NCBI GenBank assembly: GCA_910890315.1
Contig: CAJVGD010000010.1
Location: forward strand, 124,001 to 188,000
Length of the DNA: 64,000 nucleotides
Origin: Serendipita indica DSM 11827
Taxonomy: Eukaryota > Basidiomycota > Agaricomycetes > Sebacinales > Serendipitaceae
Direction: 5' to 3'
Both the position numbers and the translations under genes were made by a program. Below are positions 45,735 to 56,290 of the stretch, piece by piece. The notes below the pieces were generated by a model, which saw only the letters and a program-made list of their open reading frames with translations, was not told the DNA's origin and made no database searches. How positions within the stretch are numbered: the stretch's first letter is position 1; each line of letters begins with the position of its first letter.

Positions 45735-48327
45735 CTACACATTCGCATTCTCAAGTATCTTCAGTACCTGCTCGCGGTTCGCCAGAATTTGAGCCCGGAG
45801 TCTTGACGATGCCGAAGCCGCGAGAATCCATCGGGCCATGAGCTCACCCTAAAGCCCATCGTCAGTAAAGGCCCACTTGAACTCGCATTGACCGCGATAT
45901 GTAGGGCATGTATTTACCACTTCGACCAAACACGCCACTACGATCAACCTATTCCTTGTATCAGCACCGCGTCTATGGAAATCCAGTACGGATACCAGAT
46001 GATAATGAGTGTTATCCGCTCCATAGCGTCGTTATTCAAATGATCGTGGATAACATCAAGCTATGTAGAAATCAGCATTCGAGCCTAGGCAATAAATATT
46101 AACGTACCAAATCTCCAATACCCGCCAACTTTTCATTTAGGCTCTTCACACGCTTATCGACTTCTAGATACTCTCTCACGGCATCGTAGAGACCCTTGAG
46201 CGACGCCTCTGACCAGAACAGCTCAGGAACGTCCAAGACATTGGACGACAGGTTGACATTTTGTCGCATCTGAAATAACTGGCCTGGGAACGTATAAGTA
46301 TAGTCGAGACAGACAGGCGACTAATCCAAGAAGAAGGAATGACAGCACGCCACTCACCTGTCAAGCGCAACGCCACCCTTCGTTTCATCTTGATGATTCC
46401 GCTCGTTGTGAGTTGAGTGAGAATCGACTGTGTGAGAGGCGAGGATAGCAGATTCGACGATGCTGTCTCATGCGTTGATAGCACCGTAGACTGGGCAATC
46501 GCGTGGGCGATGGCCAGCTTGAGCAAATGTGAGGGGGATTTGAACGCTAGGATCAGTTAGGAGACGCGAGGGAATATGAAGAGGAGTAGCAGTGGTGAGC
46601 ACCCGACGAGAATGACGTGAATAAGCCAGAACTCACTAAAGAAGTCGTTGTATATCCTCGGAGTCGGGGCCGCAGGGTCATATTCGAAATGAAAGCTTTC
46701 AATCTCGTATTGTTTTTTCTCGCCACTCTTCTTTTCTCCGATCATGACACCCTGCTTGATGAGGTCGTCCAAGATATCAAGCTCATTGTGTTGTGTAAAG
46801 CCAAAGAACACGACCACTCCATACCTGTGACCTCACGTCAGTCGTACGTCTCGGGAGTAGTTACGGACAAGGGGTACGCCGCACCGAAAGAAGATGGCTT
46901 CAGCAACGGGATGATCTTCGACACCTAAGAGCCTTCGTTGCGCAATATGCGCCCTTGGAAACCGTCTCTTGGCATGTGAGGAGAGAGCAGGTGAAGAGCG
47001 TATCCCGGGGTCTCTTTGCGTCGAAAACGTCCCATGATCTCGATGGAGAGCCTTTGAGGCGAGAAGAGTGTTGAGATTTGCAGCGGGCGGGATGGCCGTG
47101 TCGATAAACCCATCGCGGTTCACGGGTGTGGTGGTTCCACTTCCTGTTGACACGTTCGCTCTACACCACGCCAATCAGTCGAGACCGCCATAGTTATGAA
47201 GGAATAAGTGGAGAGTACTCACAGGACACTCGAAGGAAAGTAGGCTTCGTTGTACCCACTCTCTTCGGCTTCTGTGATAAGCGAGAGGACGAGCTTGGCT
47301 TGAGCCGCCTTGTCGGTGATACAAGAGCGAATGTTGACGTTTGGTTGATATCCCGGTAGAAGCGGAAGATGATATAGTGCATAGATCGCGTCGTCATAGA
47401 GTCTATCCAGTGCGTCAGTATGACTGAACTACGCCAAGGTGAGTCTGACCGTGGGGAAACCGCATGCTCTCGCTTGAGAAATGTACTAAGCAGACTCATG
47501 CGGAGCTCATCCGCACAATAATACGCCGTCAAGCGCTGGTAGCCCATCTGGTCACGCTGCTCTGGCGTGAGGGTTTCGCCCAATGTGCGTTTCCAAATAT
47601 CATCCTCTACGACCCCCATTCCTTGTCCCGAAGGATGACTTCCCTTGACACCAAAATGTCGACCCCTCCTCTCCTCGCCGTCCCTCTCCCCACCCCACTC
47701 CTCTTCGCCTTCCCCAATAGGCGTACCAAACTCATTCGCGTCATCTTCGCCATCACTTCGTATTCGTAAACGGTCTGGTGATTCGAGGATCGCAGGGAGA
47801 GGTGCATCTTGCGCGGCCGTGGGGAGTTGAACGTGCTTCTGCGATGTTTTCGACGTGCGTGGGCGTGGTTTGACCATTGGTGTCGACAAGAGTGGACTCG
47901 AAGCTGTTCTTCCACTCGCATTTGGCCTACTTTGCGTGTTTGGCGAAGATTTTGTGCGAGCAAATGGTGCGCTGCCGTATGTCCCTCCACTCGAATTCCT
48001 CTCTAGACTACTAGAGACGCTGCTATTTGACGTATGGGGGTTCGTATTGGGCGATGTGCTGGGTTGTGAGGTCGATGGCGCTTCGTTGATCGTAGGCAAC
48101 GGTCTTCGCGACGAGAATCCAACGTTACGACGCGAGTTCATGTTTGCTTTGGAAGTAGCGTCTCCTTTACTGACGTCGTTGATAGTGATCAAAAGGTTGA
48201 CGTCGGAGACAAGGTGCTTGCTTTGTTTGCCAATGTTGGGTCGCCTGCTTCCTACCTAATTCGTAAACTATTCGAAAGATATTCTCCGGATCAAAATTAC
48301 GTTAGGCAGATCATAGTAAGGCGCCAT
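45735..48327 (-). CDS. Rmd1/Sif-type protein (DUF155 family)
   Basis: The likely start is ATG 48327 (MAPYYDLPN). An intron after it leads into GSRRPNIGKQSKHLVSDV; the downstream ATG at 48141 is the alternative. About 200 disordered residues come first. Conserved DUF155 blocks follow: QRLTAYYCADELRMSLL, DDAIYALYHLPLLPGY, VVFFGFTQHNELDILDD, FHFEYDPAAPTPRIYNDFF and LLKLAIAHAIAQST. Then come MKRRVALRLTG, VNLSSNVLDVPELFWSE and VREYLEVDKRVKSLNEKL. Near the end a hydrophobic helix (ITLIIIWNRLIVVACLVEV) anchors the protein, which ends NREQVLKILENANV at 45735. At least seven introns are present. The mammalian relative RMND1 supports mitochondrial translation, and the yeast relatives Rmd1 and Rmd8 are membrane-linked. 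Which branch this belongs to is not decided. Confidence 0.85.
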
Positions 48328-48423
48328 ATATAGCCGAGCGACTCAGAATAAATAGCGCGAAAAAAGATATAGATAGACGGCAGGCGATTCGATTCAAGGA
48401 GAGATGAATACACGACTTAGCAT
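48328..48423. promoter_or_regulatory. Short spacer between reductase and Rmd1-type gene
   Basis: Only 96 bases separate the stop of the aldo-keto reductase from the proposed start of the next gene on the same strand. The terminator and promoter must be compact or overlap. catatatagc at 48325-48334 gives a TATA-like stretch on the minus strand. Confidence 0.35.
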
Positions 48424-49537
48424 CTAGATCCAGTCCTCGAATCCAAGTTTGACTGGCCAGGGAGGCTTGATGAAGCGCTGCTGCTTTCCATTTTCCGCAA
48501 GCGTATCCAGCTGCTCGAATTCCTCGGGAGTAAACGATACGCTGATCGTCTTGGACAAATTGTCTGCAATACGCTGAGGAGTGACAGACTTGGGCAGCGC
48601 TGTGATCCCCTTTGCGACTGTCGAAAAAGGTGAGTTGTTGGCCAATGTATAAGGATGAACGTACCCAAATAGGCGAGAAGAACTGCACTCGGTTCTACAC
48701 CTTTGGCATTCGCAATCTGGACCACCGTCTCGTCGGCCATCAAGGGTGACTTTGAGCTGCCGAGTGGACTGTACGCCTGAGGCTTGATTCCCTTTTCTTC
48801 CATAAACTTGAGCAACTTTTTTTGTGGGTTGTACACGTGAAGCTCGAGTTGGTTGACCGCGGGGATAATGGTGGCAGTCGGTAGAATCTCATTGAGCTTG
48901 AGTTCGGAAAAGTTGGAGACGCCGATGGAGCGAACTTTGCCCTTTTTGACGAGGGATTCCATCTGTGACCAGGTTTCGGAAAGTGGCCAGTCGTGGATCA
49001 CGTCTCGTACGCCGTTTGGGAGGGTCGGGAAGAGGTGATTGTTACCCGATGGGTTTAGATGTATGGGCCAGTGAATGAGATAGACTAAAAGATGTGAAAA
49101 AGAGAGTTTATGAGCTTGGAGTACGTACGGTCGAGATAGTCGAGTCCGAGGTTGGATAATGTCTGGTCGAGACACTCTTCGACGCGGTTGAGATATGTAG
49201 GCCATGCCTTTGATGTGACCCAGATCTCTTCCCGTGGAACGCCGGATCGTCGAATCCCCTCACCGACTGCATCTTCGTTACCGTACGCCTGCCGTCAGTG
49301 GTTAGTGGCGGAAACGCCGACGAGCGAGGACGTACGAATGCACAGTCAATGTGCCTATATCCACCCTCTTTGAGTGCATATTCTACTGCCGCAATGACCT
49401 GATCTTTTGGTGATTGCCATGTTCCTATATTGACCATCAGTCCTGCGTCATGTCGTCAGGAGTGAGGACTGACCGAGCCCGATGATGGGCATTTCGAGAC
49501 CATTATTGAGCTTGACAGTTGGTGCTTTTACCGCCAT
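48424..49537 (-). CDS. Aldo-keto reductase
   Basis: Five exons (49537-49474, 49424-49336, 49288-49129, 49084-48665, 48617-48424) join to 308 residues, normal for the family. The NADPH-dependent TIM-barrel signatures are all present. The substrate-side tetrad is Asp in HIDCAFAYGNE, Tyr in the same motif, Lys in WVTSK and His in LIHWP. RSIGVSNFSE is the second family signature, and KGITALPKSV is the cofactor-binding IPKS-type loop. It should reduce aldehydes or sugars to alcohols in the cytosol; the closest known types are GCY1/YPR1-like glycerol and xylose reductases. The gene is intact. It is transcribed toward the Rmd1-type gene with a 96-bp gap and lies inside the proposed inverted segment. 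Confidence 0.9.
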
Positions 49538-50879
49538 TGTGAGTTTGAGAGGAGGGTTGGAGGATTGTGGACGAGGCCAAGCCGCGTTTTATGCATCGTC
49601 CACGGATGTTCGGTCCGCCCCACCCAGCCTCTTCTACGGCCCGGGCAACAGCGCTCCGGGATGAAAGTATGATAGTCCTCGGTGCTGACAAGTCTACAGC
49701 ACCAGTATACGGACCTCCGAGTGGCTTGGTCATCCAGCCCTGCGGGTTCGACGAGATGCGGCGGCCTGGGCACTCTTTTCGCGGTACAGGGTCCTCCCAT
49801 TTACTCGAGATCAAATCTCTGATGGTTCGTACCCGTAGAATCTAGCGCATCTCATCCTGGAAACAAAGATCCTTCCGCGGCTCCAAGTTGTAAATACAGG
49901 TTGGAGATGTTCATATCATCGCGGTCGTGTGAGTGACGCTTGCCAGCCATCTATGCTATCTCACATTGAGCACACTTTCAGTCGAACATCTTGCAGTCAT
50001 CCCTCGGCGTGGGGAACAGGGCCCTTTGCCAGACATGTCCTACACGTGCTGGCAATTCTGGGCTCTTGTTCCTGGGCTGCGAGTGGTGCACATCGACCTT
50101 TCTGTACGCAAGTGCAGACTTTTCGGTGTTATCCCTCTCACGCCGTTGGAAAAGTGCCGTGGATGCAGTTCGAGCATTCAATGACGTCGAGACGCAAGCC
50201 CGGCCACTAAAAACTGCGATAATAGTGCTCTAGTAGAGTATATCGAGTCCAACCCGCGTGTCTCATCCTACCCGCATGAAACGCCTGCCAATGATTGATC
50301 AATCCGCGGTCGGCTCACGCCGGATAAGGATATCGGTGGGTGGAAATGTCTATACTCCTCTTCTTGGTCTCAAAAAACGCTGAAGAGGGGCAGCCGAGCC
50401 TGTCTCCAGGTGGGGCGACATGAATCAAGCTTGGGAACGACATCCCCTCGAGCAGTCGCTTATATGGTCACCACTGACACCTCTGGATCGGCGGAATGTG
50501 ATTGCATCCGCCTGCAATGCATCCTTTCGCTATGATGCCAATCCCCAAGTCACCCTCGACGATAGCTCCGACCGTTCGTCGACTTGCACCGATATGAGTC
50601 AGTATGAGATCGCGGCCGTGCTTTCAGTGAGCGCTTTCCTCTCTGGCCTCGACGTTGCTAATCCTCCCGAAGGGATCTAGGTGGGGTCCCAATATTACAA
50701 GCAGGACTCACTATCGCATTGCTCCTGGGGCATCCGCTGTGACGCCCAATATACCTGACTCACAAGCTTGCTCAAATCAGAGCCTGGGCCTAGGCAAGCG
50801 TCCAGAGAAACGAGACCAGCATGACAAGAACTTTCCCCGTCGTCTCAGGCACCAGTATTACGAATCAAATGAGCAGCTT
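49538..50879. other. Left side of a relic zone, no supported gene
   Basis: The promoter of the reductase lies at the left end. The frames at 49933-50184 (VPGLRVVHIDLSVRKC) and 50420-50680 (MNQAWERHPLEQSLIW) have protein-like stretches but no family, and may be fragments of other host genes like the one that follows. Confidence 0.35.
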
Positions 50880-51340
50880 GACATGGTTAAAAACGCCGCG
50901 AAGCTCGCAATCGGCGAGGCATGGCTCGGGTGAACCTACACACGCCACGCCAAACCCCTTTCTCTCCCTCCCCCGGATTCCGTCAGCCCAGCGGACTCAA
51001 GGGATACAATTCTTGCTTCTTCGACACCCGAATACAGTGCTTCTCCCTCCTTACATGCGCAGTTCAGGAGCATCGAGTCCTATCACACCAATGGAGAATG
51101 CGAATAGTACCACAAATTCGACTAAACGATCGCTCCCGGAGGCACCACGAACTGAGATGAATCCTTTTCACCTGCACCGGCAACCGGAGGAACAACGCCA
51201 CCATTCTGATGAAAACCCCATCATTCCGATCACCAGTGCCGCCAACCTCATCCTTCCCCCCTCATCAGACAACACCGACCTCAATTCGACGTCAAAGCCG
51301 ACTCGAACAGATCGTCATAGCAGCCTAATACGAGTGTGAT
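50880..51340 (+). pseudogene. Decayed fragment of the LIM (paxillin-like) gene
   Basis: The translation MRSSGASSPITPMENANS, then TNSTKRSLPEAP, parallels VGSSGTPSPATPIGSANGS, then SPTKRSLPAAP, of the LIM protein (coded at about 23180-23090 on the minus strand). The DNA itself aligns over about 90 bases at roughly 70 percent. Upstream (RSSQSARHGSGEPTHATPNP) and downstream (LILPPSSDNTDLNSTSKP) match the flanking disordered parts more loosely. No LIM domain, start or splice sites are left. It is an old partial copy, 27 kb from its source. Confidence 0.55.
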
Positions 51341-51625
51341 GATCCTCTCAGGGTGTTTCCACTTCCGCCCAATCGTTCTACTCGTCCGGGCCTTTGAATT
51401 TCACATTTCGGGACCGTCAAATGTGCCAAACTTGGCCACCGAGTAGTTGTCCGGCTACCAGAGCGCCGAAGAGTACGATCCAGGGAAGGTGATGGATGAC
51501 GAGGAACGACAATAGCGAGCTCCGTGGTCCCCTTAGATCCGGAACAAAAGCCTGTGTTTGAGCAGCATCTGGCCAGTGCGTTTGGGCTGCCTACTTGGAC
51601 AAAAATACAGGCTTGACTTGGAAAC
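51341..51625. other. Spacer, nothing recognised
   Basis: About 285 bases between the LIM-gene relic and the minisatellite. No feature supported. Confidence 0.4.
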
Positions 51626-51820
51626 CTCGTGAAAGATCGTGACAATTCGTGATAATTCGTGACAATTCGTGACAATCCGTGATAATTCGTGACAGTGTTC
51701 GTGACAATTCGTGACAAGTCGTGACAATTCATGACAATTCGTGACAATTCGTGATAATTCGTGACAATGTTCGTGACAATTAATGATAATTCGTGACAAT
51801 TCGTGACTGTGGTCGTGACA
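51626..51820. repeat. Decamer minisatellite (gtgacaattc)
   Basis: About nineteen copies of a 10-bp unit, gtgacaattc with gtgataattc variants. Slightly longer units (gtgacaatgttc) are inserted at intervals, giving a higher-order pattern of roughly 60 bp. On the minus strand it is translatable as repeated HELSRIVTN, which is a by-product of the repeat and not evidence of a gene. Confidence 0.9.
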
Positions 51821-51921
51821 GACCATGTGTCTGACTTCGAATTCAATTCTAAGGCGGCCTCATTGCCAAATCGAGCTCGTTTTTCGTTTGTCACATAACT
51901 GCGCTTATTTTTGGACCCAAC

Positions 51922-52925
51922 CATGGCCGAACCAGGGGGACAGGCTAGAGGGGATGCTCTAATGGGTGCATACTTCGACCTATGCAACCAAATACGGACC
52001 ACATTTCTTACTCAACAAGGGAATTTAATGGTCTTGCGTGCTCGCGAGGCGTCTACTCTACGATTGTAACAGGCGGTCAACGAGGCGAGTAAAGTCCAGA
52101 CCAGTCATATTTATCTCATTCAGAATAGCATCGCCAAGTCATTCCTCAGGATAATCTTGATTATCTTCTGGAAAACTTGGATTTCCTTGAATGTAATCTC
52201 CGCGAGAAGATAGCTGCAATCTTGGACCGTCCCGATGTTCGCCCCGCTCAAGTTTTAACCCACATTGTTCGCACAGGCCGGAGAGGTCGCCCGAGAATCG
52301 AGATCGAGCACGAGTTTCTCATTGTTGCCACGGAGCTCCGACGCCCTGCGGACATGCTCCAGTTGTCAAGGTCTCTGCTCGTACAGTTCGGAGACGTCAG
52401 CTTGAGGCAGGGCTGAGACAACCAGGCCTACCTGTCGCTATCCAAGGTGCTGGCAACGCTGGCCAATATATAACGACATATCCTGGTCGCCCCTCACAGA
52501 GTTGGCTAGAGATTACAGACAGCAACTGGATGAACTCATGCGAGAGGGTCTCACTCTCTTTGCAGCCTTCGGTCAGCAAATGCAGGATGGCTTCCTGCGG
52601 TCAAGGGGCTTTCAGCTCTGTATTTGAGAACACTGCAAGTGGTGTCGAAGACCGTGACATTTGTTCAGACTTGATCGCACTCACTCTCTTTGGCCGACTG
52701 CTGGATGGAGGAGGCTCCATCTTTGTCGGTCATTGTCAGGCCGCGGGACCACGCAAATGTCTGAAATTCATGGTCTCCGGTTTCCACATTTGGCCATCTA
52801 TTGCCTGTCGAGAGGCCCAGGACGGGTGGATTGCCCCAAGCATGAGGTATCCACTTCCAATTTCTTGCGCTCGATCCCCACCTTGTTCCGGCGGATTCCA
52901 TCTCGAATTCGTAGCCTAGTCAGAT
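51922..52925 (+). mobile_element. Integrase-like element remnant, fossil
   Basis: An ATG at 51922 opens a frame (MAEPGGQARGDALMGAYFDL). Downstream the piece LDFLECNLREKIAAIL, then THIVRTGRRGRPRIEIEH, resembles the region before the integrase core in integrase-domain proteins common in basidiomycetes. Later pieces are faint. The copy is broken in several places and no catalytic core is recognisable. It lies directly before the LTR-like repeat at 52972, which may belong to it. Confidence 0.35.
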
Positions 52926-52971
52926 TTCAAACATCTAATCTATAGGATAGAGAGCCACTGTTTTGGGTTTG

Positions 52972-53495
52972 GATTCTGTTAGCCACCTGATAGACAACGT
53001 CTAATTAGCTCACTGCGGTCGTAGATTAACCGAGTGTAATACACTACCTGATAGACAGCGTCTAATTAGCTAGTATGGAGCGTGAGGGACGATCGCATGA
53101 GAGAGTCGGTGGTCTTACCTCACTGCGGTCGTAGATTAACCGAGTGAGGGACCACCGCCACCGGCGTTACGGGTGAAAGATAATACAAGCTAAGAATGTA
53201 ATGTATAAACTAACAAACTAACAGATTCTGGACCAGGCCTCGAGGCAGATTTTGCAAAGTGTGAGATGCATTCTTTTGGCAATACCAACGTGTTAAACAC
53301 ACTCAGTTTCACTACGTGCGTCTACATTTCATTGCCTTTTGAGCAAACTTGTTGTATAAGCCGGAACCTCGACAGTGAAAATGTGGAAAAATGCATATCA
53401 GGTCTGAATACAGGATTTATTTTTTATATTTCAACTGTCCGGGCACCCGCTGGGCGTACGAGACCATCCTTCCGAGGTGCCAGAGTGTTACAAAT
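52972..53495. mobile_element. LTR-like repeat with internal cassettes, second type
   Basis: It begins tgttttgggtttgg and a gttaca end lies near 53493. Borders are tentative and flanks do not match. The first 200 bases have the same framework as 43990-44212, but the repeated inner cassettes are different: ctgcggtcgtagatt occurs twice, and tagacarcgtctaatta twice. No coding frame. Fossil. Confidence 0.4.
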
Positions 53496-53930
53496 CGCGC
53501 GGCGGTTCGTCTGACAAGTGGAACGCCCGAGTGGGAATATATAACTCACGTAGTTGATATATTACTAAGCAAGGGTTTGCGAGGGTGTTAGAATGGAACG
53601 AAAGCAGATTCAGAACTTGCAAAATGTACACACGAAACTCGGACCTTGTATACTATTTCGAGACCCGTATTGAGTCATTGGCAATATCTACAGATACCAA
53701 CAGATAGGAGAGTCAGCGAGCAGAGGGCATAGGGGATGGGAGACAATTGGCTGGTGCGGAGTAGCGGATGGATGACGAGGTGTTGATGCCAAATGCTCGT
53801 CGATCCCAACCCTACCCATGATTAACATTCGATTTACTTTGGTTCCGTGTGGTAGCGAGAGGTCGTCGGCCATATGCGACACCATATGGTGGTGTCGCAT
53901 ACCAGAAAAGACCGTCTCCGGAGGTTCGTC
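53496..53930. other. Spacer, nothing recognised
   Basis: No supported gene. A perfect 10-bp inverted repeat with a 7-base loop lies at 53874-53900. Confidence 0.35.
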
Positions 53931-54068
53931 GTCGAGCAAGTCACTCACACTCACAACTGATCGTTTTGCGGGGGAGTTGGCTAGAAGCGGAATGGAGGAA
54001 TCTCTTTTGAAGAGACGTGGGTTGTAAGCAGCTACCTCGACAGTGTTCTCATGCCCGACAAGCGACAT
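53930..54068 (-). pseudogene. Fragment of a HIRA/Hir1-like WD40 gene
   Basis: The minus-strand translation LVGHENTVEVAAYNPRLFKR matches the well-conserved GHENTVEVAAYNP segment of fungal Hir1/HIRA histone chaperone subunits, located in their N-terminal WD40 propeller. The following residues lose the family pattern within about 15 codons. There are no flanking exons. It is a short captured or duplicated piece, not a functional gene. Confidence 0.5.
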
Positions 54069-54500
54069 GTTGGAGTTCCAGGTGCCTCTCTCGATATTTC
54101 TGTTTGCACCACAAATCTATCTTGGATCTGGCAGGTTCGGGAGTTAGGCGAGCAAGTCAATAGAGGCGAAAGCTGGCTCGAGGAAGGTATGAGGTCTGAT
54201 AAGATTCATTGAGCCTCACTCACTCAGAACGTCCCTTTGGTAGTCTTACGAGTACAATATCTTGAGACAAAGGTCAACTTTGATCGTTGGGATGAGGAAA
54301 GGAGCCTCGTGTGGGCCGAATTTGGTTTTACAAAGAATTCGTTCCACCATATGGAGCATTTCTGGTCAATGCGTGCCATGCAACCCGAGATGCAACCCGG
54401 GGAAAATGCCCATGCATGGTCCATGGTGGAATACTATTCAAGGCTTGCTGCTGAGATGCAGGCCTGTGTTGATAGGTTTGCACATCTTGAGCGAATATAG
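54049..54500 (+). pseudogene. Uncharacterised gene relic
   Basis: A frame from 54052 (WIWQVRELGEQVNRGESWLEE) meets a good donor (gtatgagg) and acceptor (ctcactcag). The following protein-like block (VNFDRWDEERSLVWAEFGF, ending DRFAHLERI at 54500) is in a different phase from that splice. No family is recognised. It is either a broken gene or a wrong exon model. Confidence 0.3.
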
Positions 54501-54539
54501 GAATTCATGATGTTTAAATTGATACACAAATCAAGATAC

Positions 54540-56290
54540 AACGAGATAAATCAGCTTAGGGGTATGATTGCCAGCAGATGTGCATACTGGAAGATGAAAT
54601 CTCCAGCAGTCACAAATACTTGGGGACCAGGTTGCCGGCAATTTTGTTTACTTGGAGAGAAGGCTGCCGGCAATCGTACATAGTGAGATGTACAATCCCC
54701 GTCAATCACATACCCTTGGAGATAAAATTGGTGGCAATCATAAATATTGTGAGGTACAACTGCTGGCAACCATGTCTACTAGAAGCTAGCGCTGCCTATA
54801 GTTGTCAGCATTTCCTGGGCTGAGGGTCGTAGGTCCTCTAAGGGCTATGAGAAGGAGCGAACGAGGAGGCGGAGGTGCTCGGTAAGCCACATAAGCCCAC
54901 TAACTTGTCTCCCGCCGCTTCATCCACACTTCCCGTGTGTAATCCCAATGCCTTAACCATCCCACCTGCCCCGCATACAACCTCATCCACTCCCATCATA
55001 CCCAACAGGACCGTTCATGTACGTGCGCGATTCCGTTCGGAACAAACGACTATTCGCCCGACAATACTATCGCCAGGTGCTTCCGTGTGGTGTCGATCGG
55101 CAACCTCGGCATGCTCTTCCTCTCACTTCACAACTTGTTGCTAGTTCATTGTATTCTCGCCCACCCGTGCCTGCCAATCGCCTACGCTCGCCCACACAAA
55201 CGGATAGCGCGCGTATTCACCAAAACCCTGCATATATCCTAACCATCTACATATACATGACCCTCAGATACGCTTACAAGCATAGCCAACCAAGAATGAG
55301 CGACGCACTCGTAGCCCGGAAGCCACAAATACTTTGGAATACGGTTGCTGGCAATTATGTTTATATGGAACCAGAGCTGCCGGCAATTGCACGTCTTTAG
55401 AGACACCCTTACTGGCACGTGCACATTGCTGAATAGATGGGTGCTGGCATATGCTGAAGTCAGCAAATGACTAGAAGAGAAGAGTTTCTGGAGACTTTAT
55501 ATCAGCATTAGGTACATAATATGCATGTTTGACCTCCCAAACACTTACCCACTGACGTGAGGTGCCCACAAATCTCAGATGCCGGCACTGAAAAACGATG
55601 AATAGCCACTGGCCAACTAAACAATGAAGATAAATTAAAGGGTGGTTAAGCCATCGTATAGTATTTGAGGTATTTATGACACAAATTACCTATATGTCAT
55701 ACTGTGATTTTATCCTGCTCTGAGCTGGCGTGCACGTATCAAGAATTACATGGTTGCCGGCATTTCCTTCATAGTAGGATTTGACCTTCTCTATGGATCC
55801 TAATAGGAGAAAATAAAGTTTATTAGTACTTAATATAGCCATAGCACTTATAATTGAGCACGGGTCCTGTACCCATAAGTGTTTCAGCCTGCCGGCAGTT
55901 GTCTATCTTTGACTCATAGTGTGCCAGCATATGAGCGACTTTAGCCAACTGGCTCTTAGAGTTGTCTCCTAGCTTTTTTATCTTAATATATGCATCTGAA
56001 CGATTATTTAATGAATCCCTCTATGCTCCAGAGTACACAGGGGTAGAGGTCAAATTTGCCATCGCCCTGACACAGCAAGGATATGTGTTTTTGGATCTGC
56101 CGGCACTACCTCATACCACTGGCCACAGTGTATGCCATCAAGCAAGATCTACGACCGCTGGCAAGTCCCCGGTGTCTTTTGTGATTGTATCGTTTCAATT
56201 AAGAATTATGCCTGGTCGGGAATATCTGACTGCCGGCAAGCGTGCCAGCTCAAGAATACACACCCAGCACCTAGTGCCGGCTCAGGAATT
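54540..56290. repeat. Field of the palindrome TGCCGGCA
   Basis: Eight exact copies lie at 54633, 54665, 55378, 55580, 55755, 55890, 56098 and 56231. Several one-base variants (TGCTGGCA, TGCCAGCA) lie between them. I found none elsewhere in the window. A longer unit of about 64 bp (cacaaatact, then gttgc.ggcaatt, then gctgccggcaat) occurs at 54610-54675 and again at 55325-55388. The stretch 54830-55310 without the motif may be a later insertion. It could be a non-autonomous transposon with subterminal repeats. Confidence 0.6.

Noticed and set aside
49567-49845. Frame on the plus strand upstream of the reductase, possibly a divergent gene
   Set aside because: Overlapping frames of similar size exist on both strands, with no motif or splice sites; it is more likely the promoter region.
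51533-51826. Repeated HELSRIVTN peptide as a repeat protein
   Set aside because: It is the translation of a decamer minisatellite with no start, domain or flanking exons.
53874-53900. Perfect 10-bp inverted repeat as a regulatory hairpin
   Set aside because: It is isolated and lies in relic sequence. One such palindrome in 64 kb is not remarkable, and no terminator or structural RNA context is seen.
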